This document shows positions 1 to 9,063 of a stretch of 35,396 nucleotides of DNA, one piece after another. Every line of letters begins with the position of its first letter. The stretch's first letter is position 1. Where the stretch lies: the NCBI GenBank assembly GCA_027065045.1, contig JAMOOX010000111.1, positions 1 through 35,396 of the forward strand, in the 5' to 3' direction. The DNA comes from Campylobacteraceae bacterium (lineage in GTDB: Bacteria > Campylobacterota > Campylobacteria > Campylobacterales > Sulfurovaceae). The notes beneath the pieces are model-generated. The model had not been told where the DNA came from. It saw only the letters and a list, made by a program, of their open reading frames with translations, and did no database searches. Position numbers and translations under genes: made by a program.

Positions 1-675
1 ACGACAAATATCTAATATAGCATCATAAGCATCATAAAATGGGTTCTCTTTGTGATAGTGCATCATCCACGCGGCCATCAAGCTACCACCACGACTTACA
101 ATCCCCATTTTTCTTTTGGCAACATGTGGCATAAATCTAAGTAAAAATCCTGCATGAATTGTAAAGTAACTTACACCTTGAAGTGCTTGTTTCTCTAATA
201 CTTCTAACATAGATTCAATAGTTAAATCCTCTATCTTATCATTACAATCATGAAGTATTTGATACATTGGTACTGTACCAATAGGCACAGTAGAGTGAGC
301 AATTACAGCCTCTCTAATGGCATCTAAATCTCCACCTGTAGATAAATCCATAATTGTATCAGCCCCATATTTCAAACAAGCATCAACTTTTTCTATCTCA
401 CCCTCAATATCACTTGAAAGAGCAGATGAGCCAATATTAGCATTAATCTTACACTTTGATACCATACCTATCGCCATAGGAGTTTGATGTTTATGGTTAA
501 TATTTGCTGGAATTATACATCTTCCCCTTGCTATTTCACTTCTTAGTAGTTCAGGGTCAATCTTCTCAACCTTAGCAACATACTCCATCTCTTGAGTAAT
601 AATGCCCTGTTTGGCATAATACATCTGAGTTCTTACTTTATCGTCTTCTCTTAGTTTTACCCATTCTTCTCTCAT
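1..675 (-). CDS. thiC: Phosphomethylpyrimidine synthase ThiC, N-terminal part (cut by window edge)
   Basis: ThiC is the radical-SAM enzyme that converts aminoimidazole ribotide into the pyrimidine (HMP-P) half of thiamine. The 225 visible codons start at the ATG at 675 behind an AGGA ribosome binding site and read [20 protein letters not shown] and onward. Typical ThiC stretches are present: [10 protein letters not shown], the NANIGSS segment, [12 protein letters not shown], and GTVPMYQ. The C-terminal part with the iron-sulfur cysteine cluster lies outside the window to the left, so intactness cannot be judged. No THI-box (TPP riboswitch) consensus is visible in the 238 bases upstream. The gene to its right (914-1411) is on the same strand but 238 bases away, so co-transcription is uncertain. 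Confidence 0.95.
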   Translation of the reverse strand, partial: MREEWVKLREDDKVRTQMYYAKQGIITQEMEYVAKVEKIDPELLRSEIARGRCIIPANINHKHQTPMAIGMVSKCKINANIGSSALSSDIEGEIEKVDACLKYGADTIMDLSTGGDLDAIREAVIAHSTVPIGTVPMYQILHDCNDKIEDLTIESMLEVLEKQALQGVSYFTIHAGFLLRFMPHVAKRKMGIVSRGGSLMAAWMMHYHKENPFYDAYDAILDICR

Positions 676-913
676 ATTTAAAATCCTAATTATTTATGAC
701 ATATTAGAGTTATACCAATTCAATCTTAAATAATTATTAATTAAGAGTGATTTTATCCTATTATTTGAAATATTACTATATTAAGCTTCTAAAATTCTCT
801 TTTAATTTGATTTATAAATTCCAATCAGATATATTAAGTACTTAAATAATTATAAAAATCAGTTTTATATATGATTTTTTATCTACTTTTACTCTTTTTT
901 AAATTATAGTTAT

Positions 914-1411
914 TTATTTTGGAAGTATAGTCTCTATAATATCACCTTTTCTTTGCAAAAGTGTTATATTATTTTTTGATGCCAACTCTTTTACATCTCC
1001 ATTTATATTAAAACTAGCTAATCCTAGATAATGATTATAATCTTTATATTCTGGATATAGTTTTTTAAAGTTTTCATATTTTTTATTAATTAATTTTTCT
1101 ATATCACTTGTATGTGCTTTATATTTTGTTTCTATAATAGCAATATCTTTACCATTTACCAATAATATATCATATTCATCTTCTATATTACCTTTAGTTC
1201 TATGAGCATTTGGTTCTATAAAGTCATAATTTATCCCTGCCATTGAAGGCTTTGTTCTTAATGAATTATAAAAAAATTCTTCGGCAATATCCCCTTGATT
1301 ATTTGAAATATTTCCTACTAACTTTCCTAGTTTATCTAATCTTCTATCTGATTTTTCTTGAGAAGCTTTTAATTCAAGTAAGGCTTGTGCTAATTGTTCT
1401 TGTGTTATCAT
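914..1411 (-). CDS. Predicted PD-(D/E)XK nuclease-fold protein, function unknown
   Basis: A 165-residue soluble protein that I cannot name. A short helical N-terminus (residues about 1-35, charged, with QEKSDRRLDKL) is followed by a compact domain with an early glutamate in GDIAEEFF (E44/E45), then EYDILLVNG (D81) and IAIIETKYK (E94-x-K96). The D...ExK spacing with flanking beta-strand-like hydrophobic runs is the hallmark of the PD-(D/E)XK nuclease fold, as in DUF3782-like accessory proteins. Similar proteins are, to my knowledge, scattered in Campylobacterota genomes without a known role. It sits between hemA and thiC, with 111 bases separating it from hemA, and has no obvious partner. Fold assignment is inference from motifs; nuclease activity is untested. 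Confidence 0.6.
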   Translation of the reverse strand: MITQEQLAQALLELKASQEKSDRRLDKLGKLVGNISNNQGDIAEEFFYNSLRTKPSMAGINYDFIEPNAHRTKGNIEDEYDILLVNGKDIAIIETKYKAHTSDIEKLINKKYENFKKLYPEYKDYNHYLGLASFNINGDVKELASKNNITLLQRKGDIIETILPK

Positions 1412-1522
1412 AATTTACTCTTTATTTATTATATCTAAATCAACTCAATTTAATACAAAAACTCAATTGATAGATAGATTTTTTTTGCTCTTTTTGATAA
1501 AAACTATTAAGAAATATTACAA

Positions 1523-2827
1523 CTATTTATACCCTTTTGTATGGTGGTCATCTTTATACTGTTGAGGATTATGTTCATCTCTAGTAATATTAAACATATT
1601 AGCCACAGCATCTATACTACATATACTATCTTTCTCTTTGGATTGAATTCTTAGTTTTTGGGTAGGTAGATGTAAGAATTGATTAAACATCTGTTGAGCC
1701 ATTTTTCTCATATTATCTTCATACTCTTTGGGTACAAATCCTTTATTTATGGCTCTTTTTAGCTCTTTTTCTATTGACTCATTTACATCTAATCTGATAC
1801 CTTTGATTACGGGTTCTATTGATAATGCTCTAAGCCATTTATAAAACTCATTTTTATAATTTTCTACTATTTCATTGGCTTTTATCGCTTGTTCTTCTCT
1901 TAGGGCGTGATTTGTATCTGATATGTCTCTAAGGTCATCAATTCTAAAGATTTGTAAATTTTCAACTTTAATATCTTCTATATCTCTAGGAATTGCCATA
2001 TCAAACCATAATTTATTAAGGTTGTGATTTATTATCATATCTTTTGTAATTACAGCAGTTGGTGCTGATGTAGCACAAAAAACTAATCTATATCTATTGA
2101 TATATTTATCTAGTTTTTCAAACTTATCTACTTTGACATTTTCACCTAATTCATCTGCTAAATCTTGAACTTTATTTAAGTCTCTTCCTAATAATACTAC
2201 ATCACAACCTGCTCGTAATAGATGTTTTGATGCTAATTTACCCATCTCTCCTGCACCTACTACCACACCTGTCATACCTGCAAGATTATCACCTAAAATT
2301 ACAGATGCTTGTGCCACAGCAACTGATGCTATTGAGATTGGATTGCTTGATATTGTAGTTTTATTTCTTACCTCTGCTGCACATTTGATAGCATAGCTTA
2401 GTAATCTATTGAGTTTTTTACTAGCAGTTCCATTATCATAAGAGAATTTAAATCCATCTTTGACTTGACCTGTGATTTGAGATTCTCCAATTACTAATGA
2501 ATCTAGTGAGGCTACAACAGAAAATATATGTTTTATTGCCTCTTCATCATCAAATCTTTGAGCCATTGATATAAGTTCTTTAAAATCTATCTTACTTGTT
2601 TGGCTAAGTATTCCTACAATTGCATGATATGAAGCAAAATTATCACGAGTAGCTACAACTACCTCTATACGGTTACAAGTAGCTACCAAAAAAGCCTCTT
2701 CTACAAAATCAAAATTAACCAATCTATCTAAAACAGAGCGTTTAATTTGATTATCTTTAAATGCTAACTTCTCTCTTTGGGCTAAATCACATCTTTTATG
2801 ATTAAAACTAATTACTTGATAATACAT
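1523..2827 (-). CDS. hemA: Glutamyl-tRNA reductase
   Basis: This NADPH-dependent enzyme reduces glutamyl-tRNA to glutamate-1-semialdehyde, the first committed step of C5-pathway tetrapyrrole synthesis. The 434 residues carry the catalytic cysteine in ATCNRIE (Cys51), the GESQITGQVK signature (residues 114-123) and the dinucleotide-binding glycine motif GAGEMG (191-196), followed by a C-terminal helical dimerisation region. Length is normal for the family. Its ATG shares one base with the stop of ispB (TAATG at 2829-2825 on the minus strand), so it is translationally coupled as the last gene of a DUF2018-ispB-hemA operon. In Helicobacter pylori the same order is followed by proS; here the next gene is instead a PD-(D/E)XK protein. 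Confidence 0.97.
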   Translation of the reverse strand: MYYQVISFNHKRCDLAQREKLAFKDNQIKRSVLDRLVNFDFVEEAFLVATCNRIEVVVATRDNFASYHAIVGILSQTSKIDFKELISMAQRFDDEEAIKHIFSVVASLDSLVIGESQITGQVKDGFKFSYDNGTASKKLNRLLSYAIKCAAEVRNKTTISSNPISIASVAVAQASVILGDNLAGMTGVVVGAGEMGKLASKHLLRAGCDVVLLGRDLNKVQDLADELGENVKVDKFEKLDKYINRYRLVFCATSAPTAVITKDMIINHNLNKLWFDMAIPRDIEDIKVENLQIFRIDDLRDISDTNHALREEQAIKANEIVENYKNEFYKWLRALSIEPVIKGIRLDVNESIEKELKRAINKGFVPKEYEDNMRKMAQQMFNQFLHLPTQKLRIQSKEKDSICSIDAVANMFNITRDEHNPQQYKDDHHTKGYK

Positions 2828-3723
2828 TAAAATTCCCTATCAATCATATCTTTAGCTATCTTTTGAAGTGAGATATTTCCCTCTTTATTCATAAGGCTTA
2901 ATGCCTCTTCTACAAGAGTTTGAGCCTCTTTTATACATTTTTCTATAATATTATACTCTTTAAATCCAGCTAATATCCAGTTGAGTTCATCACTACTCAA
3001 CTCTTTTTTATGGAGTGATATAAGTTTAGTTTTATCATCATTATTTAGTTTTTCATATAGATATATATATGGTAGTGTAGTCTTACCCTCTACAAAGTCA
3101 TGCATAGATGGCTTACCTAAAGTATCTGATGAACTTGTAATATCTAATATATCATCAATAATTTGAAAAGCTATACCTATATTTCTACCATAAGTTTGAT
3201 ATGGAATTGGGTTTTTATTGGCTAAAATTGCTCCTGAATAAGCACAGGCTTCTATAAGTGAAGCTGTTTTTTGATATATCATCTTCATATAATGCTCTTT
3301 AGAACTATTAAATCTATTTGCTAATAGTACATCTGCTTGTTCTCCAAGACTTAGTTGAGTTACTGCATTTGATACTATTTTTGATACCTTACTATCAATA
3401 TTATTAAGCTCATAAAACCCTTTGGAGTATAAAATATCTCCCAACATAATAGCACTCTTATTTCCATATAAGGCATTTATAGATGGTCTGTTTCTACGAA
3501 CATAAGCATCATCAATTACATCATCATGAAGAAGTGAAGCTAAATGTATCATCTCTACAACAGCAGAGAGTTTAATAGCACTTAATGACTCTCCAGCAAT
3601 TTTTAATATTAACTTTGCTCTTAATCTCTTTCCCACAGGAAGCTTTTTATAAAGCATTACTGTATTATCATCATCTAGTTCAAGTATAAACTGTTCTATT
3701 TTTCTCTCTACTGCTCTTAACAA
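2827..3723 (-). CDS. ispB: Polyprenyl (octaprenyl) diphosphate synthase
   Basis: A trans-prenyltransferase that condenses isopentenyl diphosphate units into the long side chain of respiratory quinone (menaquinone in this group). The 298-residue protein has the first aspartate-rich motif DDVIDD (67-72) followed by RR (76-77), and the second motif QIIDDILD (187-194). Conserved KTASLIEA and GKTTLPYI segments fit the all-alpha prenyltransferase fold. The product length cannot be read safely from sequence; octaprenyl is assigned by analogy with Helicobacter/Campylobacter IspB of similar size. It lies 9 bases downstream of the DUF2018 gene and overlaps the hemA start by one base, so all three are probably one transcript. 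Confidence 0.93.
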   Translation of the reverse strand: MLRAVERKIEQFILELDDDNTVMLYKKLPVGKRLRAKLILKIAGESLSAIKLSAVVEMIHLASLLHDDVIDDAYVRRNRPSINALYGNKSAIMLGDILYSKGFYELNNIDSKVSKIVSNAVTQLSLGEQADVLLANRFNSSKEHYMKMIYQKTASLIEACAYSGAILANKNPIPYQTYGRNIGIAFQIIDDILDITSSSDTLGKPSMHDFVEGKTTLPYIYLYEKLNNDDKTKLISLHKKELSSDELNWILAGFKEYNIIEKCIKEAQTLVEEALSLMNKEGNISLQKIAKDMIDREF

Positions 3724-3732
3724 ATCTATCCC

Positions 3733-4005
3733 CTATTCACATTGAGTAACAATATTACCCACAAGTTCAATAAATAATGAATCTACTCTATCATCTATAT
3801 CTTTATCTATAATAGTTGCTCTCATAATCTGTTCTTGTTCATCTTCTAGCCCTCTCTCTTCTAGCATCTTCTCAGCTACGGCAAATCTTCTAAACATTTT
3901 TTCTATTTCCATCTCTACAATATTTTCATTCGCACTCTTTGCTATACTAAAGTAGTTAGATTTAGGTGTACCTACAAAAGCATCATCATCATCAAATATA
4001 TTCAT
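3733..4005 (-). CDS. DUF2018 family protein (HP0242-like)
   Basis: A 90-residue, highly acidic, mostly helical protein beginning MNIFDDDDAFVGTPKSNYF. It matches the Campylobacterota-specific DUF2018 family, whose H. pylori member HP0242 folds as an intertwined, pseudo-knotted homodimer; the biological role is unknown. As in H. pylori, it is the first gene ahead of ispB and hemA, and that conserved linkage supports the assignment. Start is the ATG at 4005 with AGGAT about 10 bases upstream. A possible minus-strand -10 box lies at 4040-4045. A link with prenyl or haem synthesis is suggested only by gene order. Confidence 0.85.
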   Translation of the reverse strand: MNIFDDDDAFVGTPKSNYFSIAKSANENIVEMEIEKMFRRFAVAEKMLEERGLEDEQEQIMRATIIDKDIDDRVDSLFIELVGNIVTQCE

Positions 4006-4141
4006 TCTTTTTTATCCTAGTTTATTATTTTGAATAAAAATTATATCTAAAATAATTAAATTATAGATTGTTAAAAATATGTAAGGAGAATATTATTATT
4101 AAGTTGATATAACCTTAAAAAAGAAATTAATAGGAATTATA
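4006..4141. promoter_or_regulatory. Divergent promoter region between DUF2018 and DUF255 genes
   Basis: These 136 AT-rich bases separate two divergently read genes and must contain both promoters. For the leftward operon a TATAAT-type -10 box is visible at 4040-4045 (plus-strand ATTATA), 35 bases before the start codon. No clear -35 box is seen, which is normal for this phylum. For the rightward gene only the ribosome binding site AGGA at 4132-4135 is clear. No inverted repeat stands out. Confidence 0.4.
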
Positions 4142-5548
4142 ATGTTAAATTGGTATAAATATAGTGATGATATAGTAGATATAGCCAAAAAAGAGAATAA
4201 GCTTATATTTTTATATATAGATTATATTGGTTGTTCTTTGTGTAAGATAATGGAGAGAGAGACACTATTAGATAATCAAATTGTTAAAATATTAAATGAT
4301 AACTTTATATCTGTTAAGGTAAATAGAGATGAGAGAAGTGATATATATAGATATTACCAAAAAGTATATAAACTTATGAATGCCAAAGAGGCACAACTTC
4401 CAATATCTGTATTTCTTACACCATCAATGAAACCAATTTTTATCTCATCATATCTAAAAGTTGAAGATAGCGAGGGAATTGTAGGATTTAAGAGTATATT
4501 AAATCTAATATTAGATAGATTTAATAGTGATTTTGATACCTTAGTAGAGAAAGCTAATGAGATAGAAGAGAGTATAAATAGAGTTAATACCAAAATAGAG
4601 GCTACTAAATTAGATATTTCTATAAGTAAATTAGTTTTATCACAAGCTAAAGAGCTTTTTGATACTCAAAATGGAGGGTTTGGAGATGCTCCAAAATTCC
4701 CAAATATATCTCTATTAGAACTTCTTTTGGATATGGATAAATCTATGGTAACTACTACAATAGATGGAATGCTTAGAGGTGGCTTCTATGATATGGAAGA
4801 GGGAGGATTTTATAGATACTCCAATGATAAGATGTGGATAAAAGCAAGTAATCAAAAGAGTCTATATGATAATGCCTTAATATCAGGACTTTTACTAAAA
4901 GCCAATTATAAAGAAAAGGCTTATGAGACATTAGACTTTATTATAGATAAGATGAGTAGTGATAATCTATTTTTTACTCTTATAAACAAAGAAGAAAATA
5001 TAGAGATAGATAAGAGAGTAATAGTATCTCAAAATGCAATGGTAATTAAATCTCTATTTGCTACCAAAGAAGAGAGATATATCAACCAAGCCAAAGAGTC
5101 TTTAAAAGCTCTACTTAAAATATTAATGATAGATGGAAAACTATACCACTCTACAAATATAGGCGATAATCCAACAGTAGATGGATTTTTAGATGATTAT
5201 GCCTATTTAGGAGAGGCATTAATTGAGGGATATAGAGTAGTTGATGATGAGGTATATCTAATAGAGGCTACAAGATTATTAAATAGTACCATAGAGAAGT
5301 ATTATAATCAAGGACTATGGAAATACTCAACAGGAGATTTCTCTACAATAGATACAATTTATGATAATAATTATCCATCAGCTATATCTACAATAACATC
5401 ATTTATATTAGATATATCTCAATTAGTAGATGAGGTTTATACTAAATTTGCTTATAGAACGATTCAGATACACTCATATAATCTTATGAGACAACCAATA
5501 TCATCTCCTAGGCTTACGGATATGGTTATTAGGTATCTCAATAAATAA
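4142..5548 (+). CDS. Shortened, divergent thioredoxin-fold DUF255 (YyaL/SSP411-like) protein
   Basis: The 468-residue protein has an N-terminal thioredoxin-like domain (about 1-140) with a CxxC motif (Cys31, Cys34 in GCSLCK) and LPISVFLTPSMKP. A helical (alpha/alpha)6-barrel-like region follows, with GGFGDAPKFPN, GMLRGGFYDMEEGGFYRY and SLYDNALISGLLL. This is the layout of the DUF255/YyaL family, whose exact role is not established. Usual members are about 600-700 residues and begin with an SPYLLQHA.NPVDW segment; that segment is largely missing here, CHWCH is reduced to CSLCK, and the HFEKMLYDN motif has become NQKSLYDN. It is an intact reading frame, so either a divergent functional paralogue or a protein under relaxed constraint. 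Start has AGGA 6 bases upstream. Confidence 0.75.
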   Translation: MLNWYKYSDDIVDIAKKENKLIFLYIDYIGCSLCKIMERETLLDNQIVKILNDNFISVKVNRDERSDIYRYYQKVYKLMNAKEAQLPISVFLTPSMKPIFISSYLKVEDSEGIVGFKSILNLILDRFNSDFDTLVEKANEIEESINRVNTKIEATKLDISISKLVLSQAKELFDTQNGGFGDAPKFPNISLLELLLDMDKSMVTTTIDGMLRGGFYDMEEGGFYRYSNDKMWIKASNQKSLYDNALISGLLLKANYKEKAYETLDFIIDKMSSDNLFFTLINKEENIEIDKRVIVSQNAMVIKSLFATKEERYINQAKESLKALLKILMIDGKLYHSTNIGDNPTVDGFLDDYAYLGEALIEGYRVVDDEVYLIEATRLLNSTIEKYYNQGLWKYSTGDFSTIDTIYDNNYPSAISTITSFILDISQLVDEVYTKFAYRTIQIHSYNLMRQPISSPRLTDMVIRYLNK

Positions 5549-5607
5549 AGGTTTTTATAGTTTTGATTTTTTGGTGGTAATAATCTATATTAATCATAAT
5601 CTCTCCT

Positions 5608-5850
5608 TTAAACCCATAAACTTTCTCCAATCTCAAATAAAAACTCAGGTGCAAAATCTGCACCATTTTTCCACTCTATCGTATTATGAGATATAAAAAA
5701 ATCTTTGAAATATTCTTTATTTTTCAAAGGTTCAAATACTTCTCCATAAAGTTCATCTTTTAAATCTACTATTTTAACTTTGTTATTATTAAATTTAAGT
5801 TCTAATCTATAATCTGAAATATATTTTGCTTTATCCACATGTAAAAACAT
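5608..5850 (-). CDS. DUF2442 domain protein, solitary
   Basis: An 80-residue protein with the DUF2442 pattern: an N-terminal strand region (AKYISDYRLELKFNNN), KIVDLKDELYGEVFEPLKN, and the closing IEWKNGADFAPEFLFE. DUF2442 proteins are often paired with DUF4160 proteins as presumed toxin-antitoxin or regulatory couples. No DUF4160-like frame is visible on either side: 59 bases separate it from the DUF255 stop and 46 from clpB. It lies downstream of clpB on the same strand, so some read-through transcription is possible. An AGGAGATAAA ribosome binding site (minus strand) precedes the ATG at 5850. Function unknown. Confidence 0.75.
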   Translation of the reverse strand: MFLHVDKAKYISDYRLELKFNNNKVKIVDLKDELYGEVFEPLKNKEYFKDFFISHNTIEWKNGADFAPEFLFEIGESLWV

Positions 5851-5896
5851 TTTATCTCCTTATGGTATAAGAGAATAAAATCTCCTACTATTTAAA

Positions 5897-8470
5897 TTAA
5901 CTTATATTTACCACAAACTCCCCATTAACCACATCAAACTCTACTCTACTTCCCTCTACTACCTTATCTTCTAAGATTAAATCAGCTAATCTATCCTCTA
6001 TCTCTTCATATAATGCTCTTTTTAGTGGTCTTGCTCCATACACTGGGTCAAATCCTTTTTGGGCTATATACTCTTTGGCATTTTGAGTTAAGCTAAGTTC
6101 TATATCTCTCTCACTTAATTTATCTTGAATTGATTTAAATAGAATATCTACTATCTCTGTAATTGCTTCTAATCCTAATGGATTAAATATTACTATATCA
6201 TCAAGACGGTTTAAAAACTCTGGCTTAAAGTAGTTTTTAAGCTCACTATTTACTACCTTTTCTCTCTCTTCTAAGTCATTTATCTCCATAATCTTATCAC
6301 TTGCGATATTTGAAGTCATAATAATAATAGTGTTTTTAAAATCAATCGTTACACCCTTATTATCTGTAAGTCTTCCATCATCAAGGACTTGAAGAAGAGT
6401 ATTAAATACATCAGGGTGAGCCTTTTCTATCTCATCAAAAAGAACCACTGAATATGGTTTTCTTCTCACTGCTTCTGTAAGTTGTCCACCCTCATCATAT
6501 CCTACATACCCAGGAGGTGCTCCTACAAGTCTTGATGCTGTATGTTTCTCCATATACTCACTCATATCAATTCTAATCAAAGCATCTTCACTATCAAATA
6601 AAAATTTAGCAAGAGATTTAGCCACCTGAGTTTTACCAACTCCAGTTGAACCCAAGAATATAAAGCTTCCTATTGGGCGATTTGTATCGCTTAACCCTGC
6701 TTTATTTCTCTTGATTGCTCTTGATATTGCTTTTAGAGCTTGATTTTGTCCTATTACACTTTGATTTAAAATTGACTCTATATTTAAGATTTTATCTTTT
6801 TGAGATTGAAGCATTTTATTAACTTCAATTCCTGTCCAACGACTTACTATTGATGCTATCATCTCTTCATCTACTGAATTTTTGAGTAGAGTACCACTTT
6901 GTAGCATCTTTTTCCATTTAGATTGAAGAGCCTCTATCTCTTTGGTTTTGGCAGGGATTGTACCATATTCTATCTCTGCTGATTTATTAAAATCTCCCTC
7001 TCTTTGAGCTTGAATTGCTACATTTTTAAGAGACTCTATCTCACTTTTAAGAGTTGCTATATCATCAAATACTTTTTTCTCCTCTTCAAACTGATTATCA
7101 AGTAGGATTTTTTTCTCTTTAAGATTTGCTAACTCCTCTTCAATTTGTGCTAATCTTTGAGAGTTTTTATCTCCATCTTCCATCAATAGAGCCGATTTTT
7201 CTACTTCAAGAGTAGTTACAGCCCTTTTTGTAATTGAAAGCTCTTTTGGTTCGCTCTCAATTTGCATTTTAAGTTCAGCCGATGCCTCATCAATCAAATC
7301 TATCGCTTTATCTGGCAAAAATCTATCACTAATATATCTATCACTTAATTTTGCCGAAGCTACTAATGCACTATCTGTAATTGTAACATTATGATGAGTT
7401 TCAAGGCGATTTTTAAGCCCTCTTAAAATCTGTAAAGCCTCATTAATTGATGGCTCATCTACTTTTACTGGTTGAAATCTTCTTTGAAGTGCTGTATCTT
7501 TTTCAAAATATTTTCTATACTCTTTGAGTGTGGTTGCTCCAATAGTTCTTAGTTCTCCCCTTGCTAAAGCAGGTTTGAGGATATTAGCTGCGTCCATACT
7601 CCCCTCACTTGCCCCTGCTCCAATAATAGTATGAATTTCATCAATAAAAAGAATTATATTATCGCTCTTTTTCACCTCATCTACAACAGCTTTTAATCTA
7701 TCTTCAAACTCTCCACGATACTTAGCCCCTGCGATAAGTCTGCTCATATCAAGAGATACTACTCTTTTATTTTGAAGTGAAAGAGGCACATCTCTATTGA
7801 CTATCATTTGAGCCAATCCCTCTACAATAGCAGTCTTACCAGTACCTGGTTCTCCTATTAATATTGGATTATTTTTGGTTTTACGAATAAGGATTTGCAT
7901 TACTCGTTGAACCTCTTCATCTCTACCAATTACTGGGTCAAGCTCTCCATCAATCGCTTTTTGATTTAGGTCAATTCCATATTTTTCTAGTGCTTCTAGT
8001 GTATCATCTCCAGTTTGAGAATCTATTGATTTACCACCTCTAATAGCTTCTAAGTTTTTTCTAAACTCACTAATATCTAAATATTTCTCAAATACCTCTC
8101 TAAAAAAACTCTCTGTTGAATTGGCAATTAGCCAACTATCAACGGCCAAAAAGCTATCCCCATTAGCACTCATTACACCCTCACCACTCTCTAATGATTT
8201 GATTAGGTTATGAGATAGTTTGATATTATCTTTGGTTACTGATGAGACTGATGAGAATTTTGAAGCCAAACTTTTGGTTTCTAGTTCTATTGCACTCTTA
8301 TCTATATTCATCTTATTTAATACTTGATTAAGTATTGATTGTGAATTTGTTAAAAGCCCCCAAATAAGATGTAATGGCTGAACCTCTTGATTTTTATTAT
8401 GTAGAGCCAATGAAAGTGCTGATTCAATGCTATCTCTCATTTGATTAGTTAATTTTTCTAAAATATTCAT
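5897..8470 (-). CDS. clpB: ATP-dependent disaggregase ClpB
   Basis: ClpB is the Hsp100 ring ATPase that, with DnaK, pulls proteins out of aggregates. All parts are present in 857 residues: N-terminal Clp repeat domain (1-145), first AAA+ domain with Walker A GEPGTGKT (206-213) and Walker B ILFIDEIH, a long coiled-coil middle domain (about 400-520, rich in E/K/L) that separates ClpB from ClpA/ClpC, second AAA+ domain with GSTGVGKT (near 600) and [16 protein letters not shown], and a C-terminal D2-small domain. No ClpP-binding loop is expected. It is transcribed alone from a strong promoter at 8504-8533 that overlaps an inverted repeat, consistent with stress control. AAGGA lies 8-12 bases ahead of the ATG. 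Confidence 0.98.
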   Translation of the reverse strand: MNILEKLTNQMRDSIESALSLALHNKNQEVQPLHLIWGLLTNSQSILNQVLNKMNIDKSAIELETKSLASKFSSVSSVTKDNIKLSHNLIKSLESGEGVMSANGDSFLAVDSWLIANSTESFFREVFEKYLDISEFRKNLEAIRGGKSIDSQTGDDTLEALEKYGIDLNQKAIDGELDPVIGRDEEVQRVMQILIRKTKNNPILIGEPGTGKTAIVEGLAQMIVNRDVPLSLQNKRVVSLDMSRLIAGAKYRGEFEDRLKAVVDEVKKSDNIILFIDEIHTIIGAGASEGSMDAANILKPALARGELRTIGATTLKEYRKYFEKDTALQRRFQPVKVDEPSINEALQILRGLKNRLETHHNVTITDSALVASAKLSDRYISDRFLPDKAIDLIDEASAELKMQIESEPKELSITKRAVTTLEVEKSALLMEDGDKNSQRLAQIEEELANLKEKKILLDNQFEEEKKVFDDIATLKSEIESLKNVAIQAQREGDFNKSAEIEYGTIPAKTKEIEALQSKWKKMLQSGTLLKNSVDEEMIASIVSRWTGIEVNKMLQSQKDKILNIESILNQSVIGQNQALKAISRAIKRNKAGLSDTNRPIGSFIFLGSTGVGKTQVAKSLAKFLFDSEDALIRIDMSEYMEKHTASRLVGAPPGYVGYDEGGQLTEAVRRKPYSVVLFDEIEKAHPDVFNTLLQVLDDGRLTDNKGVTIDFKNTIIIMTSNIASDKIMEINDLEEREKVVNSELKNYFKPEFLNRLDDIVIFNPLGLEAITEIVDILFKSIQDKLSERDIELSLTQNAKEYIAQKGFDPVYGARPLKRALYEEIEDRLADLILEDKVVEGSRVEFDVVNGEFVVNIS

Positions 8471-8503
8471 ATTAATATCCTTTTAAATTATATTTATAGG
8501 AGT

Positions 8504-8533
8504 ATTATATCAAGTTTAGTCTATACTTGTCAA
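8504..8533 (-). promoter_or_regulatory. clpB promoter, near-consensus sigma-70 type
   Basis: On the minus strand a perfect TTGACA (-35, plus-strand 8533-8528) and a perfect TATAAT (-10, 8509-8504) are separated by 18 bases. The predicted transcript would start near 8497 and leave a leader of about 27 bases before the clpB ATG at 8470. Both boxes match the full consensus, unusual in this phylum, where a -35 box is commonly absent. Such a strong promoter would need a repressor to be heat-regulated. Confidence 0.75.
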
Positions 8534-8535
8534 GT
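8511..8535. promoter_or_regulatory. Candidate operator inside the clpB promoter
   Basis: Three half-sites are arranged as CAAGT (8511-8515), nine bases, ACTTG (8525-8529), one base, CAAGT (8531-8535). The first pair spans the spacer between the clpB -10 and -35 boxes, and the second pair overlaps the -35 box. This geometry suits a dimeric repressor. It matches neither the HrcA CIRCE element nor the HspR HAIR consensus, so the regulator is unknown. Confidence 0.45.
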
Positions 8536-8660
8536 TAGTTATATTAAATTAGTTATAGTTGAGATATTTTAATAGATTAGGGTAGTATAGTACTCTAATA
8601 CTTATTATAAAGCATCTTTGTCTGTTTCGCCTGTTCTTATTCTTATTACACGCTCAAATA

Positions 8661-8678
8661 TAGCGTAATATCACGCTA
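8661..8678. repeat. Perfect 6-bp inverted repeat (hairpin) before the Fic remnant
   Basis: TAGCGT (8661-8666) and ACGCTA (8673-8678) are exact reverse complements around a 6-base loop. There is no U-tract after it on either strand, so it is a poor terminator candidate. It lies just ahead of the Fic-family remnant and could be part of its former control region or a trace of insertion. Confidence 0.4.
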
Positions 8679-8679
8679 A

Positions 8680-9063
8680 TGGATTTGGCAACATAGTGAA
8701 TATCCAAATTTTAAATATAAAAAAATAGAATTAGAAGATATATTAAAAGATTTAGAGTATAAACGAGGTATGCTTGATGGTACTTCAAAATTTTTTAATG
8801 ATAATGATATTAAAAATATATTGGTTAAAATGGCATTTAGAGATATTAAGTAATGCTATGAATATAGCAAATGCTAATATTAGATATATTATACAAAAAA
8901 CAAAATTTTTAAGTGTGGTTTAAATACCAAAAAATATACGGCAATTACTAAAAAAAGTAAAGCAACCACAGTACGAGATATTCAAGAACTTGTAGCATTA
9001 AGATGTATAAAACAGATTGAGGGAAGTAGTGGTCGTAATGTTAGATATAAAATTATATTATAA
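8680..9063 (+). pseudogene. Decayed Fic-family (DUF4172 + Fic) gene, core domain deleted
   Basis: Three pieces of one protein family are visible in order. Frame 8680-8853 reads WIWQHSEYPNFKYKKIELED and onward through KRGMLDG, the start of a DUF4172 domain that precedes many Fic domains. A short shifted piece (8858-8922) reads MNIANANIRYIIQKTKF, like the helix near the end of the Fic domain. Frame 8917-9063 reads GLNTKKYTAITKKSKATTVR then DIQELV...GRNVRYKI, the C-terminal winged-helix part. The central Fic motif HPFxxGNGR, which carries AMP transfer, is absent, and the pieces are broken by stops and a frameshift. A deletion of some 200 residues plus frameshift explains this. Not functional as Fic. 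The family call is from recalled domain patterns. Confidence 0.75.

Noticed and set aside
676-913. TPP riboswitch upstream of thiC
   Set aside because: thiC often has one, but neither the CTGAGA nor the other THI-box core words appear on the minus strand here; the region is plain AT-rich spacer.
8471-8560. CIRCE or HAIR heat-shock operator at clpB
   Set aside because: An inverted repeat is present, but its arms (CAAGT/ACTTG) and spacing do not fit either consensus, so it is listed only as an unassigned operator.
8661-8678. Rho-independent terminator
   Set aside because: The hairpin is perfect but short, with no T-run on either strand, and is not placed directly behind a gene.
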